Shown one piece after another: positions 54,469-63,308 of a stretch of DNA of 64,000 bases. The stretch is taken from contig JBIKIQ010000009.1 in assembly GCA_044361535.1 (NCBI GenBank), positions 1 through 64,000 on the forward strand, in the 5' to 3' direction. The DNA is from UBA952 sp044361535 (GTDB lineage Bacteria > Bacteroidota > Bacteroidia > Flavobacteriales_D > Crocinitomicaceae). Each line of letters begins with the position of its first letter. Position 1 is the first letter of the stretch. The notes under the pieces were generated by a model. The model saw only the letters and a program-made list of their open reading frames with translations. It was not told the origin of the DNA and ran no database searches. The translations under genes were made by a program, and so were the position numbers.

Positions 54469-55809
54469 ATGAATCCAGCAAAAGACGCACAAATTAATTA
54501 CTTGAATATTGGTTTAATGGCTCTTAGCGCCCTTTTGGCCTATTTTCTTCCATTTGAAACTTTTTTAATGGCGTATGCTTTTTTAGGACCATTGCATTAT
54601 TTGACAGAAATAAGTTGGTTACACGATCGAAAGTATTTTTCAAAGGGGAAATATGATTTCATTGTTTTATTAATCATTGGTGTTCTTCTTTCTTATGCTG
54701 CATTTGCCAAAGACTTTGGGATTAATGTTGATTTCTACGAATCCTTTGTAGAAGCCAATCTGTTTGATAAATTATTAGTTTTTGCTCTCTTTAGCGCCGT
54801 ACTATTTGCTTTAGTAGAAAACATCTTTGTGAAAATCGTTTCTATTCTTTTGCTATTTGTTTTTGTTTCTGGATGGCTTTCCCCTGAAAGAGCAGATGCT
54901 AATCGTGCAAGTACAACAGTTTTTGCCCTGACGTCCCTCGTTCCAACGTTGATTCATGTTTATGTTTTTACAGGACTATTCATGCTATACGGCGCATTGA
55001 AATCGAGAAGTAAAACAGGCCTTTTGTCTTTTGTGTCTTTTATTTTATTTCCAATAATTTTAGTGTTCTACGCAACAGTCGATACGAAATCGAATTTTCT
55101 TTCAGATTATGGTAAAAAAGCCTATTATGCCGATGGGGAGGGTTTCTTTAATACTAATATTAGTATCTTAGATCACTTTCAGTTAATTGACGACCCATAT
55201 TATTCTAATGCTGATTTTATTGCTTTTCTGAAAAAAAACAACTTTGAAAAAGCAAATAAAGAAAATAATTTTATTTCTGAAAATAATCTCAAGTCTTTAC
55301 TCGATAGTTTATCTAAGCAGCCAAATAAACCATATTTAATTCAAAAACAAAAAATAAACCCGGGTTTTCAGGTTGATAATATTTTATTATTTTTTGACAA
55401 AGATGGCTCGTTCACAGAATTTTATGGAAAACCAATTCCCGCTAAAAATTTTTTGGGATATAGTTATTCTAAATACAACAACATTGTTTTCTTTTCAACC
55501 ATCGGAATAATGCTCATGCGCTTTATAGCTTTTGCGTATTTATATCATTACTTGAATTGGTTTAGTAAAACTGAGGTTATTCGCTGGCATAAAGTTCCCA
55601 AAATACGTTTTGCTGCTGTAATTATTCTTTGGTTATTGGCTTGCGGTGCGTATGCCTATGATTATTCAATTGGTCTGAATTTCTTGTTTTTCTTGAGTTT
55701 CACACATGTATTACTTGAGTTTCCGCTAAATATTGTTTCAATTGTGGGTATTGGCTCTGAATCAATAAAAATATTTAAAAATGGATTTTCTGTCAAATCA
55801 AAAAACTAA
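54469..55809 (+). CDS. Polytopic membrane protein of unknown function
   Basis: 446 residues with about ten membrane helices and one soluble loop (about 210-335, charged and Asn-rich). Two conserved-looking His motifs lie in membrane helices: GPLHYLTEISWLHD (about 40-53) and FTHVLLEFPLN near the C terminus, with a third HYLNWF between. Membrane histidine pairs suggest metal or cofactor binding; a distant resemblance to the Brp/Blh carotene-cleaving family came to mind but is not secure. The next gene starts within its last 30 bp. Confidence 0.7.
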   Translation: MNPAKDAQINYLNIGLMALSALLAYFLPFETFLMAYAFLGPLHYLTEISWLHDRKYFSKGKYDFIVLLIIGVLLSYAAFAKDFGINVDFYESFVEANLFDKLLVFALFSAVLFALVENIFVKIVSILLLFVFVSGWLSPERADANRASTTVFALTSLVPTLIHVYVFTGLFMLYGALKSRSKTGLLSFVSFILFPIILVFYATVDTKSNFLSDYGKKAYYADGEGFFNTNISILDHFQLIDDPYYSNADFIAFLKKNNFEKANKENNFISENNLKSLLDSLSKQPNKPYLIQKQKINPGFQVDNILLFFDKDGSFTEFYGKPIPAKNFLGYSYSKYNNIVFFSTIGIMLMRFIAFAYLYHYLNWFSKTEVIRWHKVPKIRFAAVIILWLLACGAYAYDYSIGLNFLFFLSFTHVLLEFPLNIVSIVGIGSESIKIFKNGFSVKSKN

Positions 55810-55813
55810 AATT

Positions 55814-56839
55814 ATGAAACTTATTTTATTTGCAACTTTTCTTTATCTTCCTTTGCACTTATTGTTTGCCACAGAATTAGAATACAAGTGGAAAGCGAAT
55901 ACGAGTTACACCTTTGCTTCTATTCAAAAAGATGATGTAACAACCTCAGCGATGGGAATGAACATTCAAGAAAAATTTACTACTACTGTTGATTTTGTAT
56001 TGTTTATTCAATCGGTTGATCTCAATGGATTAGCAAAGGGTAAGTTGTTTTTAGTCAATTATTCAGTAAAAGATTCGAAAGGAGTTGTTTTGGCAAACCT
56101 AGCAAGCCTACCAAAAAATGCTGTTCAAAGTGATATTACAGTTGACAAAAAAGGTCATTTTACTTTTCCGAAAAAAGTAAGTTTAGTAACTACACCTAAC
56201 GGAAATTACCTGATTTATGCCAAATCAGATCAAAACAGTGCAAGCGCTGGTGTACAAACGTCCGATGAAAAAGTGGATGTTTATGCGGAATTTGATCCTA
56301 AAACTGGCAAGTTAAAGGCCGGCTATACTGTTCAATCCATAAATTCAACAAAAAAAGTGGTAGTGAAAGAAAATGAAGAAAGTGATCATTTAGATGTTTT
56401 TCCCTATGACTATTTAGAAATGATGGTGCTTCCTGATGGAAAAGTGGCACAAGGTGACACCTACAAAATGTCTGCAGGAATGTATAATGTTGATATTGCT
56501 GTAAAATCAATGGCAAATGGAATTGCGACCTTAGACGAAAAGATTAGCACCTCCAAGAATGCTGATATGTTTCAAGGGTCAGCAAGCGGTCAAACCGAAG
56601 AAGGTTCATTTGAAATGAGTGGATTTGGCGGGGTAGATGAAATGGAACTGGATGCAGAGGATCAAGCTGCTATGGACATGACAAAAGGAATGGCTCCAGA
56701 AATGAATGGAACAATCACATCCAATTTTGATTATGTGAATGGCATGTTTGTAAGCATAGGTGGTACATTAACAACAGTTGTGGATATGATGGGAATGAAA
56801 ATGATCGTCAAATCAGTTTTAGAAATGAAGAAGAAGTAA
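55814..56839 (+). CDS. Secreted protein of unknown function
   Basis: I start it at ATG 55814, which gives a clean signal peptide (MKLILFATFLYLPLHLLFAT); the upstream ATG at 55781 would prepend eleven polar residues overlapping the previous gene. The roughly 341-residue mature protein is beta-rich (WKANTSYTFASIQKDDVTTS), with a Met/Gly/Asp/Glu-rich stretch at about 265-310. It resembles the broad group of periplasmic DUF6263-like proteins, with low confidence. It ends 43 bp before the DUF2891 gene. Confidence 0.7.
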   Translation: MKLILFATFLYLPLHLLFATELEYKWKANTSYTFASIQKDDVTTSAMGMNIQEKFTTTVDFVLFIQSVDLNGLAKGKLFLVNYSVKDSKGVVLANLASLPKNAVQSDITVDKKGHFTFPKKVSLVTTPNGNYLIYAKSDQNSASAGVQTSDEKVDVYAEFDPKTGKLKAGYTVQSINSTKKVVVKENEESDHLDVFPYDYLEMMVLPDGKVAQGDTYKMSAGMYNVDIAVKSMANGIATLDEKISTSKNADMFQGSASGQTEEGSFEMSGFGGVDEMELDAEDQAAMDMTKGMAPEMNGTITSNFDYVNGMFVSIGGTLTTVVDMMGMKMIVKSVLEMKKK

Positions 56840-56882
56840 TTTTTACTTTTCAATTCGTATTTAATCTTAATGTTTTTATCCT

Positions 56883-58013
56883 ATGAAAGTTACCGTTATT
56901 CTATTATTTTTTCTTTTCCTGAATCAACTTTCAGTATCTTTTTCTCAATCTAACCTTACACAAAAAGGATCCGATGGTATTTATAAATTATCCGATTCTG
57001 GTGCATCTTACTTTGCTAAATTATCATTGCAATGTGCTGAAAAACCATCTCCACACTTTTACGAAAAATACAAAGAACATTATGAAATTGTAGATTCAAC
57101 TACATCCAAAGATTTATGGCCTTCTTTTTACGGGTGTTTCGATTGGCATTCATCGGTTCATAATCATTGGTGCATGGTTAAATTACTAAAAAATCATCCA
57201 TCTATTCCTGAAGCTGCACTAATTAGAACTAGATTGAACGAAGCCTTTTCCGAAGAAAACATAAAATACGAGGCTAACTTTCTAAGTCAAAATGAAGAGG
57301 GGTATTTTGAATTTCCTTACGGACAGAGTTGGTTTTTAAAACTTGCCGATGAACTTAAATCGTGGAATGATGTGGATGCGAAAAAATGGTTAAAAAATAG
57401 TGCGCCATTATTAGTTTTAATTGAAGAAAATCATTTGAAATATTGGAACGCTACTACCACAGTAAAAATTTCTGGCAGTCATGATAGCCCCGCGATGGGA
57501 ATCTCTTTTGCCCTAGATTATTCACGTTCATTTAAGAAAAAGAAACTCGAAAAATCACTTCTATCTGCCGCAAAAAAGTACTACTTGAATGTCAAAAATG
57601 CTCCTATTTCAAGCGAACCAGTAGAATACGATTTTATGTCTGGAACTTTACTTATCGCCGATTTAATGCGTAAAGTACTGCCAGGTAAAGATTATGCTCT
57701 TTGGCTTGCCAAATTCACCCCCGAACTTGTTGATGAAAAACGCGTTCACATTGCCTTGAAAATTAACAAAACCGAAGTCCATGATGGATACGAGTCACAT
57801 TGGGATGGATTCCATTTGAATCGAATTTGGTGTTTAAATGGAATTCTTGGCAGTTTACCTAAGAAATCGATTAGTCCTGCATTAAAATTAAAATGGACTA
57901 ATGCCATGAATGAAATGTGGGATTACGCACAATTAAGCATTGGTAAAGGGAATTATGATATCGATCATTGGCTTTCCTCTTTTTCAGTATTTGCATTGGA
58001 AGGGTATAAATAG
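56883..58013 (+). CDS. DUF2891 family secreted protein
   Basis: 376 residues with a signal peptide (about 1-20). The body matches DUF2891: LWPSFYGCFDWHSSVHNHWC (about 78-97), FEFPYGQSWFLKLADEL, then SGSHDSPAMGISFALDY, DFMSGTLL, and the His-rich DGYESHWDGFHLNR. The fold is an alpha/alpha toroid, as in many glycan-active enzymes. The activity is not established. It is 13 bp from the esterase gene and probably in one operon with it. Confidence 0.88.
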   Translation: MKVTVILLFFLFLNQLSVSFSQSNLTQKGSDGIYKLSDSGASYFAKLSLQCAEKPSPHFYEKYKEHYEIVDSTTSKDLWPSFYGCFDWHSSVHNHWCMVKLLKNHPSIPEAALIRTRLNEAFSEENIKYEANFLSQNEEGYFEFPYGQSWFLKLADELKSWNDVDAKKWLKNSAPLLVLIEENHLKYWNATTTVKISGSHDSPAMGISFALDYSRSFKKKKLEKSLLSAAKKYYLNVKNAPISSEPVEYDFMSGTLLIADLMRKVLPGKDYALWLAKFTPELVDEKRVHIALKINKTEVHDGYESHWDGFHLNRIWCLNGILGSLPKKSISPALKLKWTNAMNEMWDYAQLSIGKGNYDIDHWLSSFSVFALEGYK

Positions 58014-58026
58014 GCCTTAATTCGAA

Positions 58027-58734
58027 ATGAAAACAGTTACTACATTAACATTTTTCATGCTGTTCTGGGTTAACCAGGTGTTTTCACAAGCCACATTTAA
58101 CGAAGTGATTAAAGACGGTTTTTATCCTTTTTTACTTTCTATACCTCCAGATTCAATTGACGCTAACGGGCCTTCTCCTTTACTAGTATTCCTTCATGGA
58201 AGAAGCTTATCTGGAGAAGATTTAAATTTGGTTAAAAAATATGGCGTTCTTCATGAAATGGAAAAAAAAGGACGTTTTGTGCCTTCCTATGTTGTTGGAC
58301 CTCAGGTAAAAAAAGGTGAAAGTTGGAATCCAGATAAAATTTTAAAATTAGTCAATTACATGATTCGGAATTACAACATTGACTCGAATAGAATTTACAT
58401 AGCGGGAATGAGCTTGGGCGGATATGGTACATTAAATTTTGCAGGTAAATACCCAGAGAAGGTAGCTGCAGCAGTTGCCTTGTGTGGAGGTGGTGATGTC
58501 CGAGATGCCTGCCGATTAGCCTCAATTCCCATATGGATAGAGCACGGTCAAAAAGACGAAGCGGTACCAGTTTCTGAATCAATTAAAGTAGCTGAAGCGA
58601 TTAAAAAGTGTCCCAATTCAAATAAACTGAAATTTGTTATTGACCAAGAGGCAAATCACGGAGCTCTTGAAAAAATATTCCGAACAGATGAATTTTACGA
58701 TTGGTTATTTTCATTTTCACGACCAGTAAATTAG
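58027..58734 (+). CDS. Secreted alpha/beta-hydrolase (esterase)
   Basis: 235 residues: signal peptide (about 1-20), LLVFLHGRSLSGED with the oxyanion HG, the nucleophile elbow GMSLGGYG (about 126-133), Asp in HGQKDEAVPV, and His in NHGALEK. The catalytic triad looks complete. It matches the phospholipase/carboxylesterase or feruloyl-esterase-like group. The neighbouring DUF2891 gene suggests a role in processing an acylated glycan, but this is inference. Confidence 0.88.
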   Translation: MKTVTTLTFFMLFWVNQVFSQATFNEVIKDGFYPFLLSIPPDSIDANGPSPLLVFLHGRSLSGEDLNLVKKYGVLHEMEKKGRFVPSYVVGPQVKKGESWNPDKILKLVNYMIRNYNIDSNRIYIAGMSLGGYGTLNFAGKYPEKVAAAVALCGGGDVRDACRLASIPIWIEHGQKDEAVPVSESIKVAEAIKKCPNSNKLKFVIDQEANHGALEKIFRTDEFYDWLFSFSRPVN

Positions 58735-58781
58735 ATTGATTCTAAATAAGAACTAAAATCATTCTGCATTGTTCTAAGATT

Positions 58782-58789
58782 TAAATTTG
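58782..58789 (+). promoter_or_regulatory. Likely -7 promoter element of the sdh operon
   Basis: TAAATTTG matches TAnnTTTG and lies 37 bp before the sdhC start. It is in the only sizeable gap upstream of the operon (58735-58826), so it is the best candidate for the operon's promoter. Confidence 0.5.
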
Positions 58790-58826
58790 TACTTCTAAAT
58801 GTTGAATTTAATTTGTTATACGAGAT

Positions 58827-59711
58827 ATGAGTAAGTCTGCATTATTAAAATCGTCTATTGCTAAAAAATATTGGATGGCTCTGACAGGGTTATTTTTGTG
58901 TTTATTTTTAGTGGGGCACCTCGCTGGAAATCTTCAACTAATTCTAAAAACAGGAGAAGAGGGTAAAAGGGCGTTTAATGAATATGCCTATTTTATGGCT
59001 AACAATCCAGCAATTAAAATTTTATCTTATCTAACGTATATCTCGATTATTTTTCATGCAGTTGACGGAATAATGTTGGCATTTCAAAATAAGAAAGCAC
59101 GACCAGTGGCATATGCATACAATAAACCTTCAGCTAATAGTTCAATGGCATCAAGAAATATGGCTGTTTTAGGAACGCTTATTTTGGTTTTTATTGCAAC
59201 ACACATGGCCAATTTCTGGTGGAAAGCTAAAATTTCAAGCGATAAATTTCCTTTACATATCAAAGAATTAACGGTTGAAGACAATAATCCAATGACCGGT
59301 CAAGTTCAAAAAGTCAATGTAAAACTTTACCTAACAACTTCTGGTGATTACGTACCAGTTGATCAACTTGAGGTGAAAAACAAAACTGATTTATTTGCGA
59401 AAGGTGTTGATTTAAAAATGGCGGAAGGATATAAAGATCTACATTCACTAGTTTTTGCATTTTTTGGTCACAACAAATCTAAAGAAGGTTTTCCAGTAAA
59501 TGATATGGCAATTGGTGCGGTGATTTTCTACACATTGAGCATGCTTGTTCTTGGTTTTCACCTTTGGCATGGCTTCTCATCTGCATTCCAATCATTAGGT
59601 CTTAATCATCCAACTTACACGCCATTAATTAAGAAGTTAGGGTATGGTTTTGCAGTACTTGTTCCTGCACTTTTCGCGGTTATTCCGATACTGATTTTCA
59701 TTACTAAATAG
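58827..59711 (+). CDS. sdhC: Succinate dehydrogenase cytochrome b558 subunit
   Basis: 294 residues with five membrane helices and haem-ligand histidines in VGHLAGNLQL (about 30-40), FHAVDG (about 77-82), ATHMANFWW and FHLWHGFSS. The start KYWMALTGLFL is typical of the fumarate-reductase-type b558 subunit. A polar loop (about 130-205) is longer than in classical members but common in Bacteroidota. It anchors SdhA/SdhB in the inner membrane and passes electrons to menaquinone. Confidence 0.95.
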   Translation: MSKSALLKSSIAKKYWMALTGLFLCLFLVGHLAGNLQLILKTGEEGKRAFNEYAYFMANNPAIKILSYLTYISIIFHAVDGIMLAFQNKKARPVAYAYNKPSANSSMASRNMAVLGTLILVFIATHMANFWWKAKISSDKFPLHIKELTVEDNNPMTGQVQKVNVKLYLTTSGDYVPVDQLEVKNKTDLFAKGVDLKMAEGYKDLHSLVFAFFGHNKSKEGFPVNDMAIGAVIFYTLSMLVLGFHLWHGFSSAFQSLGLNHPTYTPLIKKLGYGFAVLVPALFAVIPILIFITK

Positions 59712-59729
59712 ATTAAAATTCGAATCGAT

Positions 59730-61742
59730 ATGTCAAAATTAGATTCTAAAATTCCTGAAGGTCCATTAGCAGAAAAATGGACAAATCATAAAAACCACAT
59801 GAAGTTGGTAGCTCCAAACAATCGGTCAAAAATTGATGTGATTGTAGTTGGAACAGGATTAGCCGGTGGTGCTGCCGCTGCTTCATTGGGTGAAATGGGT
59901 TATAATGTGAAGGCATTTTGTTTTCAAGATTCTCCGCGCCGTGCTCACTCGATTGCAGCTCAAGGAGGAATTAATGCGGCTAAAAACTATCAAAACGACG
60001 GGGATTCAACGTATCGTTTATTTTACGATACCATAAAAGGAGGTGACTACCGCGCTCGTGAGGCAAACGTTCATCGATTAGCTGAAGTATCAAGTAACAT
60101 TATCGACCAATGCGTTGCTCAAGGTGTTCCTTTTGCTCGTGAATACGGTGGTTTGTTAGACAATAGATCTTTCGGTGGAACACAAGTTCAACGAACTTTT
60201 TATGCAGCTGGTCAAACCGGACAACAATTATTGCTTGGAGCTTACTCAGCTCTTTCACGTCAAATAGGCTTAGGGAGAGTAAAGATGTACCACCGACATG
60301 AAATGTTAGATTTAGTAGTTGTGGATGGTAAAGCCCGTGGAATTATTGCAAGGAACTTGGTTACCGGCGAAATTGAGCGTCATTCAGCACATGCGGTTAT
60401 CATAGCATCCGGTGGTTATGGAAACGTTTATTTCCTTTCAACAAATGCAATGGGTAGTAATGTTTCAGCAGCATGGAAAGTTCATAAAAGAGGTGCTTTG
60501 TTTGCAAATCCTTGTTTTGTTCAAATACATCCTACCTGTATTCCTGTTCACGGAACAAATCAATCCAAATTAACCTTAATGTCTGAATCATTAAGAAATT
60601 CAGGACGCATATGGGTTCCAAAGATAAAAGAAGATGCGCAAGCAATTCGTGATGGAAAATTAAAACCAACTCAAATAGCCGAAGAAGACAGAGATTATTT
60701 CTTAGAAAGACGTTATCCTGCTTTTGGAAACTTAGTGCCTCGTGATGTTGCATCTCGGGCAGCAAAAGAAAGATGTGATGCCGGTTTTGGAATTGAAGCA
60801 AACGATACCCAAGAAGGTGTATATTTAGATTTTGCTACGGAAATTAAAACAAAAGGCCGTCAAGCAGCATACTCTCAAGGTGATCATAATCCATCAGAAA
60901 GTAAAATTTTAGAGCTTGGTAAAAAATGGATTGAAGAAAAATACGGTAATCTTTTCCAAATGTATGAGAAAATCACCGATGAAAATCCATATGAAACGCC
61001 AATGAAAATTTATCCTGCTGTTCACTACACCATGGGTGGCGTATGGGTTGATTATAACCTGCAAAGTACAATTGAAGGTTGTTTTGTGGCAGGTGAAGCA
61101 AATTTCTCTGATCACGGAGCAAATCGTTTAGGTGCTTCTGCATTGATGCAAGGATTAGCAGATGGTTATTTCGTTTTACCTTACACTGTTTCAGATTATT
61201 TAGCTAATGAAATCAGAACAGGAAAAATCCCAACAGACTCACCTGAATTTGATGAGGCTGAAAATCATGTGAAATCTACTATTGAGCGATTGTTGACCAA
61301 CAAAGGAACTAAGTCTGTAGATTATTTCCACAAAAAGCTTGGTTTAATCATGTGGAACAAAGTAGGAATGGGTAGAAACGAAAAAGGACTAAACGAAGCT
61401 ATCCAAGAAATTGGCGTGTTGCGAGAAGAATTTTACAAAGACGTTTTTGTTCCCGGAGATGCCAATGAATTGAATCCAGAATTGGATAAAGCCATGCGAG
61501 TTGCAGATTTCCTTGAGTTGGGCCAATTAATGGCGGTGGACGCTCTCAATAGAAATGAATCTTGTGGAGGTCATTTTAGAGAAGAATATCAAGATTCTGA
61601 AGGAGAAACATTACGCGATGACGAAAACTTCAAATACGCAGCTGCTTGGGAATATGCAGGTGGAGATGCAACAAAAGCAGCTCTGAATAAAGAAGCATTA
61701 AACTATGAGTTTATTAAAATTGCAGCAAGGAATTATAAATAA
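59730..61742 (+). CDS. sdhA: Succinate dehydrogenase flavoprotein subunit
   Basis: 670 residues: FAD-binding VVGTGLAGGAAAASLGEMG (about 35-53), the His-FAD attachment site in RRAHSIAAQGGINAAK, active-site HPTCIPVHG and Arg-rich substrate-binding segments, and GGVWVDYNLQ. It oxidises succinate to fumarate in the citric acid cycle. It lies 18 bp after sdhC. Its stop is immediately followed by the start of a nucleotidyltransferase gene instead of sdhB. Confidence 0.97.
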   Translation: MSKLDSKIPEGPLAEKWTNHKNHMKLVAPNNRSKIDVIVVGTGLAGGAAAASLGEMGYNVKAFCFQDSPRRAHSIAAQGGINAAKNYQNDGDSTYRLFYDTIKGGDYRAREANVHRLAEVSSNIIDQCVAQGVPFAREYGGLLDNRSFGGTQVQRTFYAAGQTGQQLLLGAYSALSRQIGLGRVKMYHRHEMLDLVVVDGKARGIIARNLVTGEIERHSAHAVIIASGGYGNVYFLSTNAMGSNVSAAWKVHKRGALFANPCFVQIHPTCIPVHGTNQSKLTLMSESLRNSGRIWVPKIKEDAQAIRDGKLKPTQIAEEDRDYFLERRYPAFGNLVPRDVASRAAKERCDAGFGIEANDTQEGVYLDFATEIKTKGRQAAYSQGDHNPSESKILELGKKWIEEKYGNLFQMYEKITDENPYETPMKIYPAVHYTMGGVWVDYNLQSTIEGCFVAGEANFSDHGANRLGASALMQGLADGYFVLPYTVSDYLANEIRTGKIPTDSPEFDEAENHVKSTIERLLTNKGTKSVDYFHKKLGLIMWNKVGMGRNEKGLNEAIQEIGVLREEFYKDVFVPGDANELNPELDKAMRVADFLELGQLMAVDALNRNESCGGHFREEYQDSEGETLRDDENFKYAAAWEYAGGDATKAALNKEALNYEFIKIAARNYK

Positions 61743-62033
61743 ATGTTATCATTACAAGACATAAAACTTCAACTAGCAGCGATAAAACCTGTTTTACAAG
61801 CTAAATACCCTTTGTCGGCGTTAGCTATTTTTGGTTCTTATGCTCGCAATGAGGCTACTGAGTCAAGTGATGTTGATGTTTTAGTGGAGTTAAATGGTAA
61901 AATTGGAATAAAATTCATTGATCTAGCGGAAGAAATTGAAGCTTGCCTAGGCACAAAAACAGATGTAATATCAAGAAATGGACTGAAATCAAATTATTTT
62001 GAACACATAAAAGAAGATTTGATTTATGTCTAA
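61743..62033 (+). CDS. mntA: MNT-domain nucleotidyltransferase antitoxin
   Basis: 96 residues of the minimal nucleotidyltransferase family with the motif GSYARNEATESSDVD: G31, S32, D43 and D45. In the HEPN/MNT system the MntA antitoxin neutralises the HepT toxin by adenylylating a tyrosine of its active-site motif. It begins at the base after the sdhA stop and overlaps the HEPN gene by 8 bp. It has no membrane or signal sequence. Confidence 0.9.
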   Translation: MLSLQDIKLQLAAIKPVLQAKYPLSALAIFGSYARNEATESSDVDVLVELNGKIGIKFIDLAEEIEACLGTKTDVISRNGLKSNYFEHIKEDLIYV

Positions 62034-62361
62034 AAAAGATAGAAACATCCTATTGAAAGATATATTGGATTCTATCCAAAAGATAAAAAAGTATACAGAA
62101 GGGATGGATTACAATCTATTCATTCTAGATGATAAAACAATTGACGCTTGCGTTAGGAACTTTGAAATTATTGGTGAGGTAAGTTCAAAGATAGAAGATG
62201 ATTTTAAATTAACTCACCCTGAAATTGAATGGAAAAGAATGAAAGGTCTAAGAAATAGAATGATTCACGATTATTCTGGAATAGATTATCAGGTAGTTTG
62301 GGATATCATTTCAGAGTATTTAGACGAATTAGAATATCAAGTTCAACAATTATTAAAATAA
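62026..62361 (+). CDS. hepT: HEPN-domain toxin (DUF86)
   Basis: 111 residues, all-helical, with the HEPN ribonuclease motif RNRMIHDY: R76, H81 and Y83 in the Rx4HxY pattern, Y83 being the residue expected to be modified by the partner. The motif is intact, so the toxin should be active. It ends 4 bp before sdhB. The pair thus sits within the succinate dehydrogenase operon and should be transcribed with it. Confidence 0.92.
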   Translation: MSKKDRNILLKDILDSIQKIKKYTEGMDYNLFILDDKTIDACVRNFEIIGEVSSKIEDDFKLTHPEIEWKRMKGLRNRMIHDYSGIDYQVVWDIISEYLDELEYQVQQLLK

Positions 62362-62365
62362 ATAT

Positions 62366-63130
62366 ATGGCAACCAAATTTATCAACATCAACCTTAAAAT
62401 TTGGAGACAAAAAAATACTAATGCGAAAGGTTCAATGGAATCTTACAAATTAGATAAAGTTTCTACAGATAGTTCTTTTCTAGAAATGTTGGATCAATTG
62501 AATGAACAATTGGTTAACGAACAAAAGGAACCTATTGCGTTTGATCATGACTGTAGAGAAGGAATTTGTGGAATGTGTTCGCTCTATATAAACGGGAGAG
62601 CGCATGGTCCTGATACAGGGATTACTACCTGTCAATTGCACATGCGAATGTTTAACGATGGGGATACTATTTACGTTGAGCCTTGGAGATCTCGCGCATT
62701 TCCTATTATAAAAGATTTAGTTGTTGACAGAAGTGCTTTTGATCGAATTCAACAAGCCGGTGGATTTGTTTCTGTAAACACATCAGGAAGAACCATGGAT
62801 GCCAATGCGATTCCAGTTCCAAAAGCAGATGCAGACAAAGCTTTTGAAGCAGCAGCTTGTATAGGATGTGGCGCGTGTGTTGCTACTTGTAAAAATGGTT
62901 CAGCCATGTTATTTGTAGGAGCCAAAGTTTCACAATATGCCCTTCTTCCGCAAGGAAAAGTTGAAGCCAAAGAACGTGTAATAAACATGGTTCGTCAGAT
63001 GGATGAAGAAGGTTTTGGAAATTGTACAAATACGGGAGCATGTGAAGTTGAATGTCCTAAAGGAATTTCTTTAGAGAATATTGCTCGCATGAATCGAGAA
63101 TATTTATTTGCCGTTGCAAAATCAGAATAA
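62366..63130 (+). CDS. sdhB: Succinate dehydrogenase iron-sulphur subunit
   Basis: 254 residues. Cysteines for the 2Fe-2S cluster lie in CREGICGMCSLYING and the later TTCQLH; those for the 4Fe-4S and 3Fe-4S clusters in CIGCGACVATCKNG and CTNTGACEVECPKG. It carries electrons from SdhA to the cytochrome b subunit. The start follows hepT by 4 bp; sdhC, sdhA, mntA, hepT and sdhB form one unit. No sdhD exists, as is usual for the b558 type. Confidence 0.97.
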   Translation: MATKFININLKIWRQKNTNAKGSMESYKLDKVSTDSSFLEMLDQLNEQLVNEQKEPIAFDHDCREGICGMCSLYINGRAHGPDTGITTCQLHMRMFNDGDTIYVEPWRSRAFPIIKDLVVDRSAFDRIQQAGGFVSVNTSGRTMDANAIPVPKADADKAFEAAACIGCGACVATCKNGSAMLFVGAKVSQYALLPQGKVEAKERVINMVRQMDEEGFGNCTNTGACEVECPKGISLENIARMNREYLFAVAKSE

Positions 63131-63308
63131 AACTATTTGGAATTTTTATATTAAACTCTTGCATGAGCTATATATTGGGTTAGATTAACATCCGATATTT
63201 ATAATTAATTTTATCCGTATCTATCATTAGCTGTATTGTCTTATTAAAAGATTTAAATACTTTTAATTTTAAAGAAAAACTAATTTTAGAGAAAAACTGT
63301 TTCAGTTC

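Noticed and set aside
54469..55809. A Brp/Blh-type carotene dioxygenase
   Set aside because: Histidines occur in membrane helices, but the typical GxxHGxxD pattern is not present, so the name is not supported.
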